Counted from the stretch's first letter, positions 18,414 to 28,149 are shown. The stretch is DNA of 64,000 nt from Reichenbachiella sp. (GCF_033344935.1 NZ_JAWPMM010000001.1:558001-622000), one strand, 5' to 3'. Program-made: numbers and translations. The notes: a model not told the origin generated them from the sequence alone.

Positions 18414-19880
18414 ATGAAGAGAAAAATTATATTATGCGCCAGCATACTTGTTATAAGTATGCGTGTGTCAGCGCAATGCCCAACTAGTGGTACTATTTCA
18501 GCAGATTGTACTACAGTTGGTGATTTGACAGTAAGTGGTACTTTGAATATTAACCCAGGGGTAACTTATGAAGTCACTGGTAGAATTACGTACACAGGTC
18601 ATACCATTAACGCTTCTGGTGCGATAATAGAGGCAGGGTCCATGCGCGAACAATGGGCTTCTAGTACTTTAAATGGAGGCACATATAACGTTGCAGGAGA
18701 TTTTACAACTTCCGGAGATTTTTTCTCCATAGATATCACAGCGAACATTGGTGGCGATTTGTCCATTGGAGGGAATTCAACATCTCACACCAATTCAAAT
18801 TACAATGTGGATGGGGATTTAAGTTTTGGAAGTGGGCCTCACGAACTCAATGGAACATCATTTGATGTTGGGATTGGCTATGCGGGTACTACAGGAACGT
18901 TTGTAGTAAGTCTTAATGGTAGTTCTATTCTGAATTTTTCTAATGGTGCTTCTATGGATGTTAGGGGAGATGTAGATGCAGGAAGTGGTGCGCAAATAAA
19001 CATTAACGCTTCAGATGTATATGTTACTGGAAACTTTGATAATTCTGGAACTGGCAGTGTCACTGTCACTAATGGAGGAACTTTTAAGGTTGATGGGGAT
19101 TATGATAACTCTGGAACAGGGCATACTACAGTCGAAGATGGTGGAACGCTAGAAGTAGGAGGTGATTTTGATAATTCTGGTGGTGGATCAGAGTTAGTTG
19201 TAGATGGCGGAGGCGTAGTGGTAGGAGGCGATTTTGAAGGGAATGACCCCGATGTGACTGGCGGAGCAGATGCACATTGCAGCGGAGGTGGAGGAGGCTG
19301 TTGTGGAGCAGCATGTTCTGCAATGCCTGTGAGTTTGATTTCGTTTGATGCTCAAGCGATGCTGGATCATGTGGCTTTGAGTTGGTCAACTGCGTCAGAG
19401 TTAAACAATGATCATTTTAATATCCACCGCTCAACGAATGGAGTAGATTTTGAAATTATTGATTGGAAAGCAGGTCACGGCACTACAAACGAGAAAAAGA
19501 AATACGAATTAAAAGATTACCCAACCCAAAAAGGGATTTACTATTATCAACTCGAACAAGTGGATTATGATGGTACTAATGAGTTTTTTCCTATCAAGGA
19601 AGTGAATTTCAATTTAGGTGGTCAAGAGCAAATAAGCATATACCCTGTTCCATTTATAGCAGGAGATGACTTTTATGTTTCATTTCCGGGACATGATCAA
19701 ACAAGTGTGACAGCGAAAATTTATGACTTGTCAGGTGGTTTGAGTATGGAATTGCCTTTTGAGATAGGTGAGAGGAATATCAAGGTAAATTCTTCAGAGT
19801 TGGGGATAAAACCAGGTGTGTATGTGATTAAAATATCGACAAGCAATAAGCTATATACAAAGAAATTCAGAGTGATCTAG
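18414..19880 (+). CDS. T9SS-secreted repetitive protein, adhesin-like
   Basis: A 488-residue secreted protein. The signal peptide covers about 1-21 (ends VSAQ). Residues about 30-285 are Gly/Asn/Thr/Ser-rich beta-solenoid-like repeats built around V-x-G-D-F/Y-D-N-S-G-T-G units of roughly 22 residues, visible in the DNA as near-repeats between 19030 and 19230. A short Gly/Cys linker (CSGGGGGCCGAAC) follows, then a fibronectin-like domain (SLISFDAQ... to about 395) often seen before T9SS tails. The T9SS type A sorting domain (about 403-488) starts ISIYPVP and ends KKFRVI. It is likely anchored or released at the cell surface; its ligand is unknown. Confidence 0.8.
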   Translation: MKRKIILCASILVISMRVSAQCPTSGTISADCTTVGDLTVSGTLNINPGVTYEVTGRITYTGHTINASGAIIEAGSMREQWASSTLNGGTYNVAGDFTTSGDFFSIDITANIGGDLSIGGNSTSHTNSNYNVDGDLSFGSGPHELNGTSFDVGIGYAGTTGTFVVSLNGSSILNFSNGASMDVRGDVDAGSGAQININASDVYVTGNFDNSGTGSVTVTNGGTFKVDGDYDNSGTGHTTVEDGGTLEVGGDFDNSGGGSELVVDGGGVVVGGDFEGNDPDVTGGADAHCSGGGGGCCGAACSAMPVSLISFDAQAMLDHVALSWSTASELNNDHFNIHRSTNGVDFEIIDWKAGHGTTNEKKKYELKDYPTQKGIYYYQLEQVDYDGTNEFFPIKEVNFNLGGQEQISIYPVPFIAGDDFYVSFPGHDQTSVTAKIYDLSGGLSMELPFEIGERNIKVNSSELGIKPGVYVIKISTSNKLYTKKFRVI

Positions 19881-20302
19881 TCACTTCCTAATAGAGTAAT
19901 CACTACTTTTCTAGACCCACTATAATCTCGATGTTCACAGAGGTATATGCCTTGCCAAGTGCCAAGGTTTAGTTTTCCATTGCTGATTGGAATAGAAACT
20001 GAGCTGCCTAGCAATGAAGATTTGATATGTGCCGGCATATCATCTGGCCCTTCATAAGTATGTCGATAGTAGGGTGCATTCTCCGGTACAAATTCATTGA
20101 AATGACTTTCAAAATCTTGACGGACTGTTGGGTCTGCGTTTTCGTTGATAGTAAGGCTAGCAGAAGTATGCTTGATGAACACTTGCATGATGCCGATAGA
20201 TATTTTCCCGATTTCGGGAATAGCATCCAAAATCTCACTGGTGACTAGATGGAAACCTCGTGAACGAGGGTTGAGAGCTATTTCTTTTTGAAAACTTGGC
20301 AT
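19877..20302 (-). CDS. yjbQ: YjbQ family protein (UPF0047; secondary thiamine-phosphate synthase-like)
   Basis: A 141-residue cytoplasmic protein covering the whole UPF0047 family. Conserved blocks are FIKHTSASLTINENADPTV, the YRHTYEGPDDMPAHIKSSLLG metal-site region and GTWQGIYLCEHRD near the C-terminus. Members can complement thiamine-phosphate synthase mutants at low level, but the true role is unsettled. It is convergent with the T9SS protein gene, overlapping by 4 bases, and divergent from the AraC regulator. Confidence 0.9.
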   Translation of the reverse strand: MPSFQKEIALNPRSRGFHLVTSEILDAIPEIGKISIGIMQVFIKHTSASLTINENADPTVRQDFESHFNEFVPENAPYYRHTYEGPDDMPAHIKSSLLGSSVSIPISNGKLNLGTWQGIYLCEHRDYSGSRKVVITLLGSD

Positions 20303-20521
20303 ATTCTAAATTCTACCATTCTTCTGATTAATCAAAACGAAAGCTTCATATTAATTGAATATTGGTATAGATGTAAGTCGTAATTTCTGTGTAAATTGTA
20401 GCTTCAAAAAGCACGTTTTATTTCAATCAGCGCATTAGATCAAAGGTGAATCAAGCGCTTCACTTTTGTTGTTTAAATGCTCAGGTTGAATTTGTCAAAG
20501 TCAATTTGAATCTAGACAACA

Positions 20522-21952
20522 GTGAAAAACTATTACGGGCTTTTGATCCTTCTTTATTTGTCTTACCCATCTTTTGGTCAGGTCAAATTTATCATTGAGT
20601 CTCTTCCGGAGACCACTCCAGCCCAAGATTCTATCTTTATTACAGGCACTTTCAACAGCTGGAATACAAGTGACCCAAAATATCTCTTGCGAAAGCAGCC
20701 AAATGGTCAATTAGCTGTTATCCTAAATATCAACGAGCCTGTAATAGAATATAAATTTACCCGAGGGGATTGGTTGAAAGTAGAAACTGGGGCACAGAAT
20801 GAATACATTCCTAATCGAACTTTGGTCAAACGTTCTTCATTAGAGCCTATTCCCATAAGAATAAAAAATTGGCAAGATTTAGGTGGTGCGCGAAGTTTTG
20901 AATACTTGATTTTTTACTACTTCTCTATTGCATTCTTGTCCATTATTCTGTTGATACTTTCATTTAGAATTTTCAAAAAAGATCCGATTGGAAGGCAAGT
21001 TTTTGTGACGCTTCACGGATTTTTAGCCGTTCTTTATTTGAGCGCTGTAACCTATTTTGTTGTTAATCCTATATGGCAGAGTTATTTGACTATTTTGGGG
21101 CAAGCACTCATTTTTGTTTGGGGTCCTATGGCTTATTTTTTTATCAAACACGTTGAAAACAAGGAAAATCTGCCAGTTACCTATTCTTATTTTCTACCTG
21201 TTATTCTTGCTTCTTTGATAGCTCTATTGAGATTGATGAATTTTGAATTTTTCAGTTTCTTTTCTGTATCAATAAGGGGGTTTTTAACTTGGGGTAAGGT
21301 GTTATTGATGGGAGGTGGGGCCATGTTCACCCTTTACTTTTTGGTAAAGATAATTGTGAATTTGAATTGGAGTAAAACAAAAGGAAGACCGTTCTCATTT
21401 TTCCTTTGGGTCTTAATTCTTAATTGTGTTTGTCTATGTTTTGTTTTTTTAAGTCTTTACGCCGATGGGTATGGTCTATTTTCTGAGAACTTGGGTGAAT
21501 ACAAATGGTTCTTTGTTTTGCTTTCGTTATGGGTTTGGACGGAAGTAATTGTGTTATGGAAAGACCCGCAATTTTTTAAAGAAAAATCACAGGTGCTACA
21601 CATTGACAATGCCGACCGGCTACTGCTCAAACTCCGTGAACTAATGGAAAAAGAAAAAGTGTATCACAACGCAGAATTGAGCGTTAATCGCTTGGCTGAA
21701 TTGATGGAGACAAAGCCTCATATACTTTCGAAGCTATTGAATGAACATTTTGAACAAAATTTCAGAGACTATGTCAATGGATATAGGGTTGAAGAATTTA
21801 TTGATTTGGCTAATGATGGTAGGTTAGAAAAACTCACGTATTTGGGTTTGGCTCATGAGGTGGGCTTCAATTCCAAGTCTACATTTAACCTAGCCTTCAA
21901 AAAATTCACTCAAAAAAGCCCTCGAGATTTTTTCAAATCTTACGCTCTTTAA
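20522..21952 (+). CDS. Membrane-bound AraC-family regulator with N-terminal starch-binding-like domain
   Basis: A 476-residue protein with three parts. Residues 1-19 are a signal peptide. Residues about 20-115 form a beta-rich domain (IFITGTFNSWNTSDPKYLL, FKFTRGDWLKVE) that resembles CBM20/CBM48 starch or glycogen-binding modules. About 122-345 hold seven hydrophobic segments. The C-terminal ~110 residues are an AraC-type helix-turn-helix (LSVNRLAELMETKPHILSKLLNE and a second helix-turn-helix around LGLAHEVGFNSKSTFNLAFKKF). The start is a GTG, because an in-frame TAG lies 9 bases upstream. A GH13 amylase gene follows 176 bases downstream, so it probably senses starch products and controls that gene (inference). 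Confidence 0.8.
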   Translation: MKNYYGLLILLYLSYPSFGQVKFIIESLPETTPAQDSIFITGTFNSWNTSDPKYLLRKQPNGQLAVILNINEPVIEYKFTRGDWLKVETGAQNEYIPNRTLVKRSSLEPIPIRIKNWQDLGGARSFEYLIFYYFSIAFLSIILLILSFRIFKKDPIGRQVFVTLHGFLAVLYLSAVTYFVVNPIWQSYLTILGQALIFVWGPMAYFFIKHVENKENLPVTYSYFLPVILASLIALLRLMNFEFFSFFSVSIRGFLTWGKVLLMGGGAMFTLYFLVKIIVNLNWSKTKGRPFSFFLWVLILNCVCLCFVFLSLYADGYGLFSENLGEYKWFFVLLSLWVWTEVIVLWKDPQFFKEKSQVLHIDNADRLLLKLRELMEKEKVYHNAELSVNRLAELMETKPHILSKLLNEHFEQNFRDYVNGYRVEEFIDLANDGRLEKLTYLGLAHEVGFNSKSTFNLAFKKFTQKSPRDFFKSYAL

Positions 21953-22028
21953 CTTTCAAATTATCAGCTAGTTACGATCTGATTACAAGTGATGTATTCT
22001 TTTAATTTCTTGGCTGATTTTAGAAAAT

Positions 22029-22085
22029 AGGACGTTTTTCATTGTCCTCAAGGGCACATTTGAAGACTTGATTAATAGTTAATCA
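22029..22085. promoter_or_regulatory. Two inverted repeats upstream of the amylase gene
   Basis: AGGAC-N10-GTCCT (22029-22048) and a perfect TGATTAA-TAG-TTAATCA palindrome (22069-22085) lie between the AraC regulator and the amylase ATG at 22129. They are candidate operators for the neighbouring regulator. No -7 consensus was found here. Confidence 0.4.
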
Positions 22086-22128
22086 GGCGGCATGTGAGAA
22101 ATGCTGTTACTTTCAAAATCTAATCGAC

Positions 22129-24459
22129 ATGATCAAAAAAATTACTTTAATTATTTGTTGCGCCTTTCTGTTTGCCACGGCCAGTACGGCACAGAATGAT
22201 GTAATGATGCAGGCATTTTACTGGGACCTGCCAGTAGATGAAGCCAACCTAGATGGCAACTGGTGGGACAATCTCGCAGACAAATCCACATACCTAAAAA
22301 ACGCAGGATTCACCGGACTCTGGTTACCCTCTCCAGCCAAAGGTAATTGGGGAATTGTAGACATGGGCTATGGCATATACGATCACTATGACCTTGGCAA
22401 TTACAACCAAAAGGGCTCAACCGAAACTCGTTTTGGCAGCCGGGCGGAGCTCGAAGCCATGATAGCGGATATGCACGATACCAGCGGCGGCCAACCTAAA
22501 ATAGAAGTCTACGCCGACATCGTGCTCAACCATGTTTATTCGAATGAAGAAGACGAAGAAGCCAATCCCGCCGTAAAGGCTTACACTTTTGCTGAGGCAT
22601 TCACCAATGGCTCGCAGCACGTACCCTACCCATCCAACGAAATCAAGTGGGTGATCCCTAATGCCAGTACGGGAGACTATTACATCAAGATCAAGGGTTT
22701 TGAAATGGACTGGAGCAGCTATGACAAACGTGGCTATGAAGTGACTATCGACTGGACCGGCGCAGGTGACAACTCCACCTATTCATGGGAAAGCGAACCC
22801 AATGGAGGCAATGGAGATACGGACGTATTCCCCGGATCAGGTCAAATCATGCGTGGGTTTATCGGTTCGTCTTCAGACATAGATGAATACCAGGTCACGT
22901 TATCTAGCGCGCATGATATCGTGATCAAATTAAAAGCGATTGACAATACCAATGGTTGGAATTGGGGGAACCAAAATCACGGACTGTACCCAGTAGAGAT
23001 ATGGTATAATGGCAACAACCTGGCCAGTACCACGCTCGAAGCACGAACCAACACGGGCATCAGCTATGTGAACCACACAGGTAGTGGCGAGGCCAATTAC
23101 AGTTGGAATTATTCCCACTTTCATCCCGTGGATGGCAACGATTGGTTAGGAGACTGGGGAGGAGATGAGATTATCCCTAATACCAAAGGCTTCGGCAACG
23201 ATTTTAATACTTACAGCACGGTGGTAAAAGATCGCTTTCAAGATTGGGGTGAATGGCTGTCTGATGAAATCGGGTTTGATGGATATAGACTGGATTTTGT
23301 CAGAGGTTTTCAGGCCGACTATGCAGCAGATTGGATCAACAGTTTGCCACTGCTCAACGGTAGCCAGCGATTTATCGTGGGAGAATATTGGGGCTCGGAT
23401 TCACGAATTAATGACTGGGTCAATGACTTGGCTGTCGATGGCGCCGATGCTGATGGATTTGATTTTCCATTAAAATCTTCATTGACAGATATGTGTAATG
23501 GCTCTAGTAGCTACGACATGCGATGGCTCAATAATGCCGGGATGGTAAGAAACGGAAACGGACATTCGCTGCCTGGCACTTCGGTGGTGACTTGGTTGGA
23601 CAATCATGATACTGGCAAAGAGCACGACAAATGGGTGACCAAAGATTGGAAAATGGGCTATGCCTATATTCTGACTCATGAAGGACGACCATGTGTATTC
23701 TACCCTCACTATTACAATGTGACGCTGGTAGACAATCATGACTCGAATAATACAGTTACCTCACCGGCCAGCTTGCAGGAGGATATCAACAAACTGATGT
23801 TTGTAAGGACCACTTACTTAGGTGGCACGCTGGAAGTACTCAGTGACATTGGCAATCCATACCCATCAGGCGATGCACACGATGTGTATGTGGCCAGACG
23901 CGGTGGCAATGGCTCCAAAGATGGCGCTATTGTGGTAATCAATAATAGCAATTCTACCAAAGGGCTTTGGGTAGATATCACACCTTCTGGATGGTCTAGC
24001 TGGAGCAATACTGTCTTGGTCAATGCATTTGACAACAGTCAGACGACGCAGGTGTATGGCAGTGGCAGAGCGTGGGTAGAAGCACCGGCCCGTGGTTATG
24101 CCGTATATGTAAAACAGGGTGAGTATGTGGCATATTCAGCACCTACTGCCAGAACAAGAGACTTGGGCGTGGGTCAATATTTGCAGGATAATATTGAATT
24201 CAATGTATCTGATATTTTTCCTAATCCTGTAGTAAATGGTTTTTCCAGCCTATCGGTGGATTTGCCTGAGGACGGACTAGTTTCGATTCAGATCGTAGAC
24301 CTTTGGGGCAGAACGGAGAGATCTATTGAAATACAAAAGCCAGCTGGTCATCACAACATTGAGTTGGATGTACAAAATCTAAGAACCGGTTATTATCTCT
24401 ACAGATTTTCATATAGAGATTATGTAACTCAGACTAAACCATTTCTAGTGAAGAACTAG
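22129..24459 (+). CDS. Secreted GH13 alpha-amylase with T9SS sorting domain
   Basis: Hydrolyses alpha-1,4 bonds of starch; 776 residues. The signal peptide is about 1-21. The GH13 barrel has region I DIVLNHV (130-136), nucleophile Asp389 in GYRLDFVRG, acid Glu419 in FIVGEYWG and Asp494 in WLDNHDTG. Residues about 155-330 are an all-beta insert in domain B, Trp/Asn-rich and PPC-like (DEYQVTLSSAHDIVIKLKA), that lengthens the enzyme well beyond simple amylases. The C-terminal ~80 residues are a T9SS type A domain (DIFPNPVVNG... PFLVKN), so export to the surface or medium is expected. It is controlled probably by the upstream AraC protein and ends in a strong terminator. Confidence 0.93.
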   Translation: MIKKITLIICCAFLFATASTAQNDVMMQAFYWDLPVDEANLDGNWWDNLADKSTYLKNAGFTGLWLPSPAKGNWGIVDMGYGIYDHYDLGNYNQKGSTETRFGSRAELEAMIADMHDTSGGQPKIEVYADIVLNHVYSNEEDEEANPAVKAYTFAEAFTNGSQHVPYPSNEIKWVIPNASTGDYYIKIKGFEMDWSSYDKRGYEVTIDWTGAGDNSTYSWESEPNGGNGDTDVFPGSGQIMRGFIGSSSDIDEYQVTLSSAHDIVIKLKAIDNTNGWNWGNQNHGLYPVEIWYNGNNLASTTLEARTNTGISYVNHTGSGEANYSWNYSHFHPVDGNDWLGDWGGDEIIPNTKGFGNDFNTYSTVVKDRFQDWGEWLSDEIGFDGYRLDFVRGFQADYAADWINSLPLLNGSQRFIVGEYWGSDSRINDWVNDLAVDGADADGFDFPLKSSLTDMCNGSSSYDMRWLNNAGMVRNGNGHSLPGTSVVTWLDNHDTGKEHDKWVTKDWKMGYAYILTHEGRPCVFYPHYYNVTLVDNHDSNNTVTSPASLQEDINKLMFVRTTYLGGTLEVLSDIGNPYPSGDAHDVYVARRGGNGSKDGAIVVINNSNSTKGLWVDITPSGWSSWSNTVLVNAFDNSQTTQVYGSGRAWVEAPARGYAVYVKQGEYVAYSAPTARTRDLGVGQYLQDNIEFNVSDIFPNPVVNGFSSLSVDLPEDGLVSIQIVDLWGRTERSIEIQKPAGHHNIELDVQNLRTGYYLYRFSYRDYVTQTKPFLVKN

Positions 24460-24481
24460 AGACTACCAGTTTCAAAAAGGT

Positions 24482-24518
24482 GAGCTCCTCAGATCATATC
24501 TGAGGAGCTCTGTTTTTT
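24482..24518. terminator. Strong intrinsic terminator after amylase
   Basis: A perfect 13-base stem GAGCTCCTCAGAT (24482-24494) with 24498-24510, a CAT loop and a T-run on +. It lies between the convergent amylase and SPFH-protein genes. Confidence 0.9.
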
Positions 24519-25872
24519 ATTGTGTAAATCCTCCTTTTGAATCAAGCAATTGCTTGGCCATAGCGGCTCCAATTAGAGATTCTAGTGGTGTTCCTCCTTT
24601 TTCTCCTCCACCAGTGATCATCGTTTGAGGGAATTGGATTTTAGAAATTTCCTGAGCCACACCTACAGAAGTTTTGTACTGCCATTCGGCTTTTTCCTGA
24701 GGCGTAAGGCCTGCAGAAACTAATTTGGCATTTTCATAGGCCTGTGCATCGGCAGCTACTTTGCGTTGCTGAGATTTGAGACGCTCCGTCTCCAAAGCTA
24801 TCGCTGCCAATTCCTTATTGGTTTTTTCTTGCTTGAGCTTAGTTTCGATCGCGATCAATTGTTTGACCTGCTCTGTTTCCTGTGCTACTCTTTCAGCGGC
24901 TTTATCTCGCTCTCCTTCTGCAAGGATCCTTTGCTGAGAGGATTTTGCCGTTTCGATTTTTTGCTGTTCTAGTTGCCTTTTGGCCGATTCATCTCGCTGT
25001 GCTTCCAGTCTTTCTTTGAAAGCTCCTTCTAGCACCACATCATCTACGATCACCTGTGAAACGATAATGTTGTTTTCGGTGATTTCATGAGAGATTCGTT
25101 TAGGCACGCCATTTATTAGAATTTTATTTACGGAATACGAAGTTTGTATCTCTTTGATTTTCCTGGTTTCGTTAGCTTGTTGGATATCTGCATAGACCGT
25201 ATCTCGATTTTCAAGTTTCTCCACAGCATAAGCACCATCTTTTAATTGTTCATCGAGCGTCTGACGAAAACTTTGTGCCTCCCCTGAGATATAGTCCTGC
25301 GCGGCAAACATATAGCCGGTGTTGTTGGTCTGCTCTCTAACAGTTGGTATCAGCGTGTTATTCACTAAGTTGGACATGCTTCTAAATTTGATGGCAAGCG
25401 TTTCAAAACTCTCCTCATCTAGTGGAAGTTGAAATCGACAGGAGATATAAACCGTAGCTGTCACCTGATCGATGAATCGAATAGGAATGGGTTTCATTAC
25501 GCCTTCTATACCGTATTTGCTACCTTTGTCATCCACCACTTTTACATCAATATATTTTTGCCATGGAGTAATTTTGGCAAAGCCTCGAAATTTAATACCC
25601 TGACTGGTTACTACGCTTGTATTACCCGTAGGATATACGAGGAAGTACTGCTCAGTAGCATCAGCCCAGAAAAACAAATAAGGTAGAAGGGCCATGGTGG
25701 TACCCGCCACCATGATCACTGTGGCAATTTTTTTATTGAACATTAGAAGAAAAGGAGGAGCCTTCGAGCGAACTTTTTGTTCTCCTTCAAATACATTTTC
25801 TTCAGCCAATTGCGGACGAAGTAAATAAATAATCAGACCGATGACGGCCAGGATGATTCCTATTGTACTCAT
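24517..25872 (-). CDS. SPFH/Band 7 domain membrane protein
   Basis: A 451-residue protein with two N-terminal hydrophobic segments (about 4-20 and 48-70). An SPFH/prohibitin-type domain follows (about 75-300, including TVYISCRFQLPLDEESFETLA), then a long Gln/Glu/Lys/Ala coiled coil (about 285-385). Such proteins form membrane-associated rings or scaffold microdomains, as stomatin, HflK and flotillin do. The C-terminal segment (GLTPQEKAEWQYKTSVGVAQEISKIQFP) is conserved-looking. No NfeD partner is adjacent, and the role here is unknown. Confidence 0.8.
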   Translation of the reverse strand: MSTIGIILAVIGLIIYLLRPQLAEENVFEGEQKVRSKAPPFLLMFNKKIATVIMVAGTTMALLPYLFFWADATEQYFLVYPTGNTSVVTSQGIKFRGFAKITPWQKYIDVKVVDDKGSKYGIEGVMKPIPIRFIDQVTATVYISCRFQLPLDEESFETLAIKFRSMSNLVNNTLIPTVREQTNNTGYMFAAQDYISGEAQSFRQTLDEQLKDGAYAVEKLENRDTVYADIQQANETRKIKEIQTSYSVNKILINGVPKRISHEITENNIIVSQVIVDDVVLEGAFKERLEAQRDESAKRQLEQQKIETAKSSQQRILAEGERDKAAERVAQETEQVKQLIAIETKLKQEKTNKELAAIALETERLKSQQRKVAADAQAYENAKLVSAGLTPQEKAEWQYKTSVGVAQEISKIQFPQTMITGGGEKGGTPLESLIGAAMAKQLLDSKGGFTQ

Positions 25873-25958
25873 ATTTTAGTTAGTTATTTTTTCGGAATAT
25901 AATAATAATTCTCAATTCCTTCTTGTTTTCTCAAATGAGAATCTGAGGATCAAATTTT

Positions 25959-28124
25959 TCATAAATTCTCCAACAAGAAATTGGTCATCATCGAGTACAA
26001 ATGCATTTTGGTCTTTGTGCCTGTCAGGCTGTGGTCTTTATCTGGATAATAGAAAGATTGAAACTGTTTGCCCTGATTAATCAATTCATTTTGTAATGCG
26101 ATGGCATTTTGAAAATGGACATTGTCGTCGCCAGTGCCATGTATCAGCAAATACTTCGAACGCAATTTTCCGGCGTTTCTGACGATCGAATACTCGTTGT
26201 ATCCTTCTGGATTGTCTTGTGGTCTTCGCAAATACCTTTCTGAATATATGGTGTCATAATACTTCCATAAAAAAGGTGATACCGCTATGCCCGCTTTGAA
26301 GACTTCCGGACCGGTTTCTAAGGCCAGCGTGGATATATAGCCGCCATAACTCCATCCCCAAATACCTATTCTGTCCTGATCTACAAACGGCAAAGTGCCT
26401 AAATATTTAGCAGTAGCTACTTGATCTTCGGCTTCCATTTTACCCATTTTCATATAGGTCATTTTTTTGAATTCTTCACTCTTTCCTCCCGTTCCTCGGC
26501 AGTCTATACCTACTACGATAATGCCTTTCTGTGCAAGCAATTGGTGCCACATGAAATGCTTATCTCCGTACCAGTCATTTTTGATTCGCTGTTTACCCGG
26601 ACCACTGTATTGATAAAGGAGCAAAGGATATTTTTTGGTACTATCCATATTTGCAGGGCGAATCATATAGGCATTGAGAAGCTTCTTGTCTGCTGCTTCG
26701 ATTTCGAACATGATCTTTTCGGTGAGCCCATATTCAGCAATAGTTTCTTTTAATTTGGCATTGTCCTTCAGTACTTTGACCAATTTATTGCCTTTTGTCA
26801 TTATTAAAGAGACTTCTTTTGGACTAGTGGCCGAGCTATTGTAGCTGACATAATACTTAAAATCTTTGCTCATATCAGCGGTATTCACCCCTGGTTTGGT
26901 GCTGAGTTGTATTTTGCCTTTTCCTTTAAAATCTACCTGATAGACATGTCGTTCTGTTGAACCATTTTCTGTAGAGGTGTAATAGAGAACCGGTGTCTTC
27001 GAACGTTGATCTAACGCGATTAATTTTTCAGCATTATAGGCTCCTGAGGTGGCCTTGTATTCCAGCTGCCCATCCATACGGTGAATGTAGAAATGCTTGT
27101 ACCCTTCTCGCTCAGATGACATTAAAAAGTGAGTGCCATTGTCGAGATATATCCATTCGTCCGTATAGGTAGCATGTATGTAGGTTTTAGACTTGTCTGT
27201 AAGGATGTTTGTCGCTGATTTGAACTTTGTGCTGTAGTGAAAAATATCCTGCTGATTTTGCAATCGATTGAGTCGTTTGATCGCCAGGATATCTGAGTTT
27301 TTCGTCCACTGGATATTTGGTATGTAAATATCCGTTTCCTTACCCAAGTCTACGGTTTGTGTGGTGTTGTCTTTGAGGTTATACACCTTAATGGTGACGG
27401 TGGAGTTTTCCTCTCCTGCCTTTGGGTATTTGTATCGGTAGTCTCTAGGGTACAGCGCGCCATTATCCCAATATTGCAGATTATATTCTTTCACTGCTGT
27501 CTCATCAAATCTATAGAAGGCCAGCTTCTCCGAGTTGGGAGACCAGAAGAAAGCCTTAGTGATGTATAGTTCTTCTTCGTACACCCAATCAGTCGATCCA
27601 TTGATGATACTGCCCAACTTTCCATCGGAGGTTACCTGATGCTCACTCATGTTGGAGAGTTTCACGAAGTACAGATTATTGTCGCGAACGAAGGCCACAT
27701 TTTTATTGTCTGGCGAAATGGTAGCGTAGGATTGTCGGCCTTTTGACGAGAGCTTTTGGAGCTCCTTGCCTTCAAATGTGTAGATGTAATACACGGCTGT
27801 GAATGATCGTCTGTAAATTTTTTGCTTGTCGGTGAGGATAAGCAGCTTGGACTCATCTGTGGTAAAACTGTAGTCGTCGATTTTAAGGTTAAGCGCTTGG
27901 CCATCGATGATCACCGAATCGGACTTGCCAGAGGTGACGTCATAGCGCAAAATTTTATTGTCCTCAAGTGCCGTATAGTACTGGCCGTCGTTCATCCAGT
28001 TGAGGCTTTTTATGGTTTCTTCTTTAAAGAGTTCCTTTTCATAAATATCACTAATGGTGAGTTTTTTTTGTGCGAAGGAGATAAAAGTGATGAGCAATAG
28101 CAGGCCAGTGAGGTTCAGCTTCAT
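25959..28124 (-). CDS. S9 family dipeptidyl peptidase (DPP IV-like)
   Basis: A secreted or periplasmic serine peptidase removing N-terminal X-Pro-type dipeptides; 721 residues. The signal peptide is about 1-18. Residues about 30-470 are the DPP IV N-terminal beta-propeller (WSPNSEKLAFYRFDE is characteristic). The alpha/beta-hydrolase domain has Ser592 in GWSYGGY, Asp666 in GTGDDNVH and His698 in DKDHSL; the spacing matches human DPP4. The paired Glu of the propeller that binds the substrate N-terminus fits VYEEELY. It is a single gene. Confidence 0.93.
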   Translation of the reverse strand: MKLNLTGLLLLITFISFAQKKLTISDIYEKELFKEETIKSLNWMNDGQYYTALEDNKILRYDVTSGKSDSVIIDGQALNLKIDDYSFTTDESKLLILTDKQKIYRRSFTAVYYIYTFEGKELQKLSSKGRQSYATISPDNKNVAFVRDNNLYFVKLSNMSEHQVTSDGKLGSIINGSTDWVYEEELYITKAFFWSPNSEKLAFYRFDETAVKEYNLQYWDNGALYPRDYRYKYPKAGEENSTVTIKVYNLKDNTTQTVDLGKETDIYIPNIQWTKNSDILAIKRLNRLQNQQDIFHYSTKFKSATNILTDKSKTYIHATYTDEWIYLDNGTHFLMSSEREGYKHFYIHRMDGQLEYKATSGAYNAEKLIALDQRSKTPVLYYTSTENGSTERHVYQVDFKGKGKIQLSTKPGVNTADMSKDFKYYVSYNSSATSPKEVSLIMTKGNKLVKVLKDNAKLKETIAEYGLTEKIMFEIEAADKKLLNAYMIRPANMDSTKKYPLLLYQYSGPGKQRIKNDWYGDKHFMWHQLLAQKGIIVVGIDCRGTGGKSEEFKKMTYMKMGKMEAEDQVATAKYLGTLPFVDQDRIGIWGWSYGGYISTLALETGPEVFKAGIAVSPFLWKYYDTIYSERYLRRPQDNPEGYNEYSIVRNAGKLRSKYLLIHGTGDDNVHFQNAIALQNELINQGKQFQSFYYPDKDHSLTGTKTKMHLYSMMTNFLLENL

Positions 28125-28149
28125 AGTCTTTCGGTTGTTTGATGATCGA

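Noticed and set aside
19030-19230. Regular ~66-base repeats suggesting a CRISPR array
   Set aside because: They are in frame inside the T9SS protein, are degenerate, and have no unique spacers.
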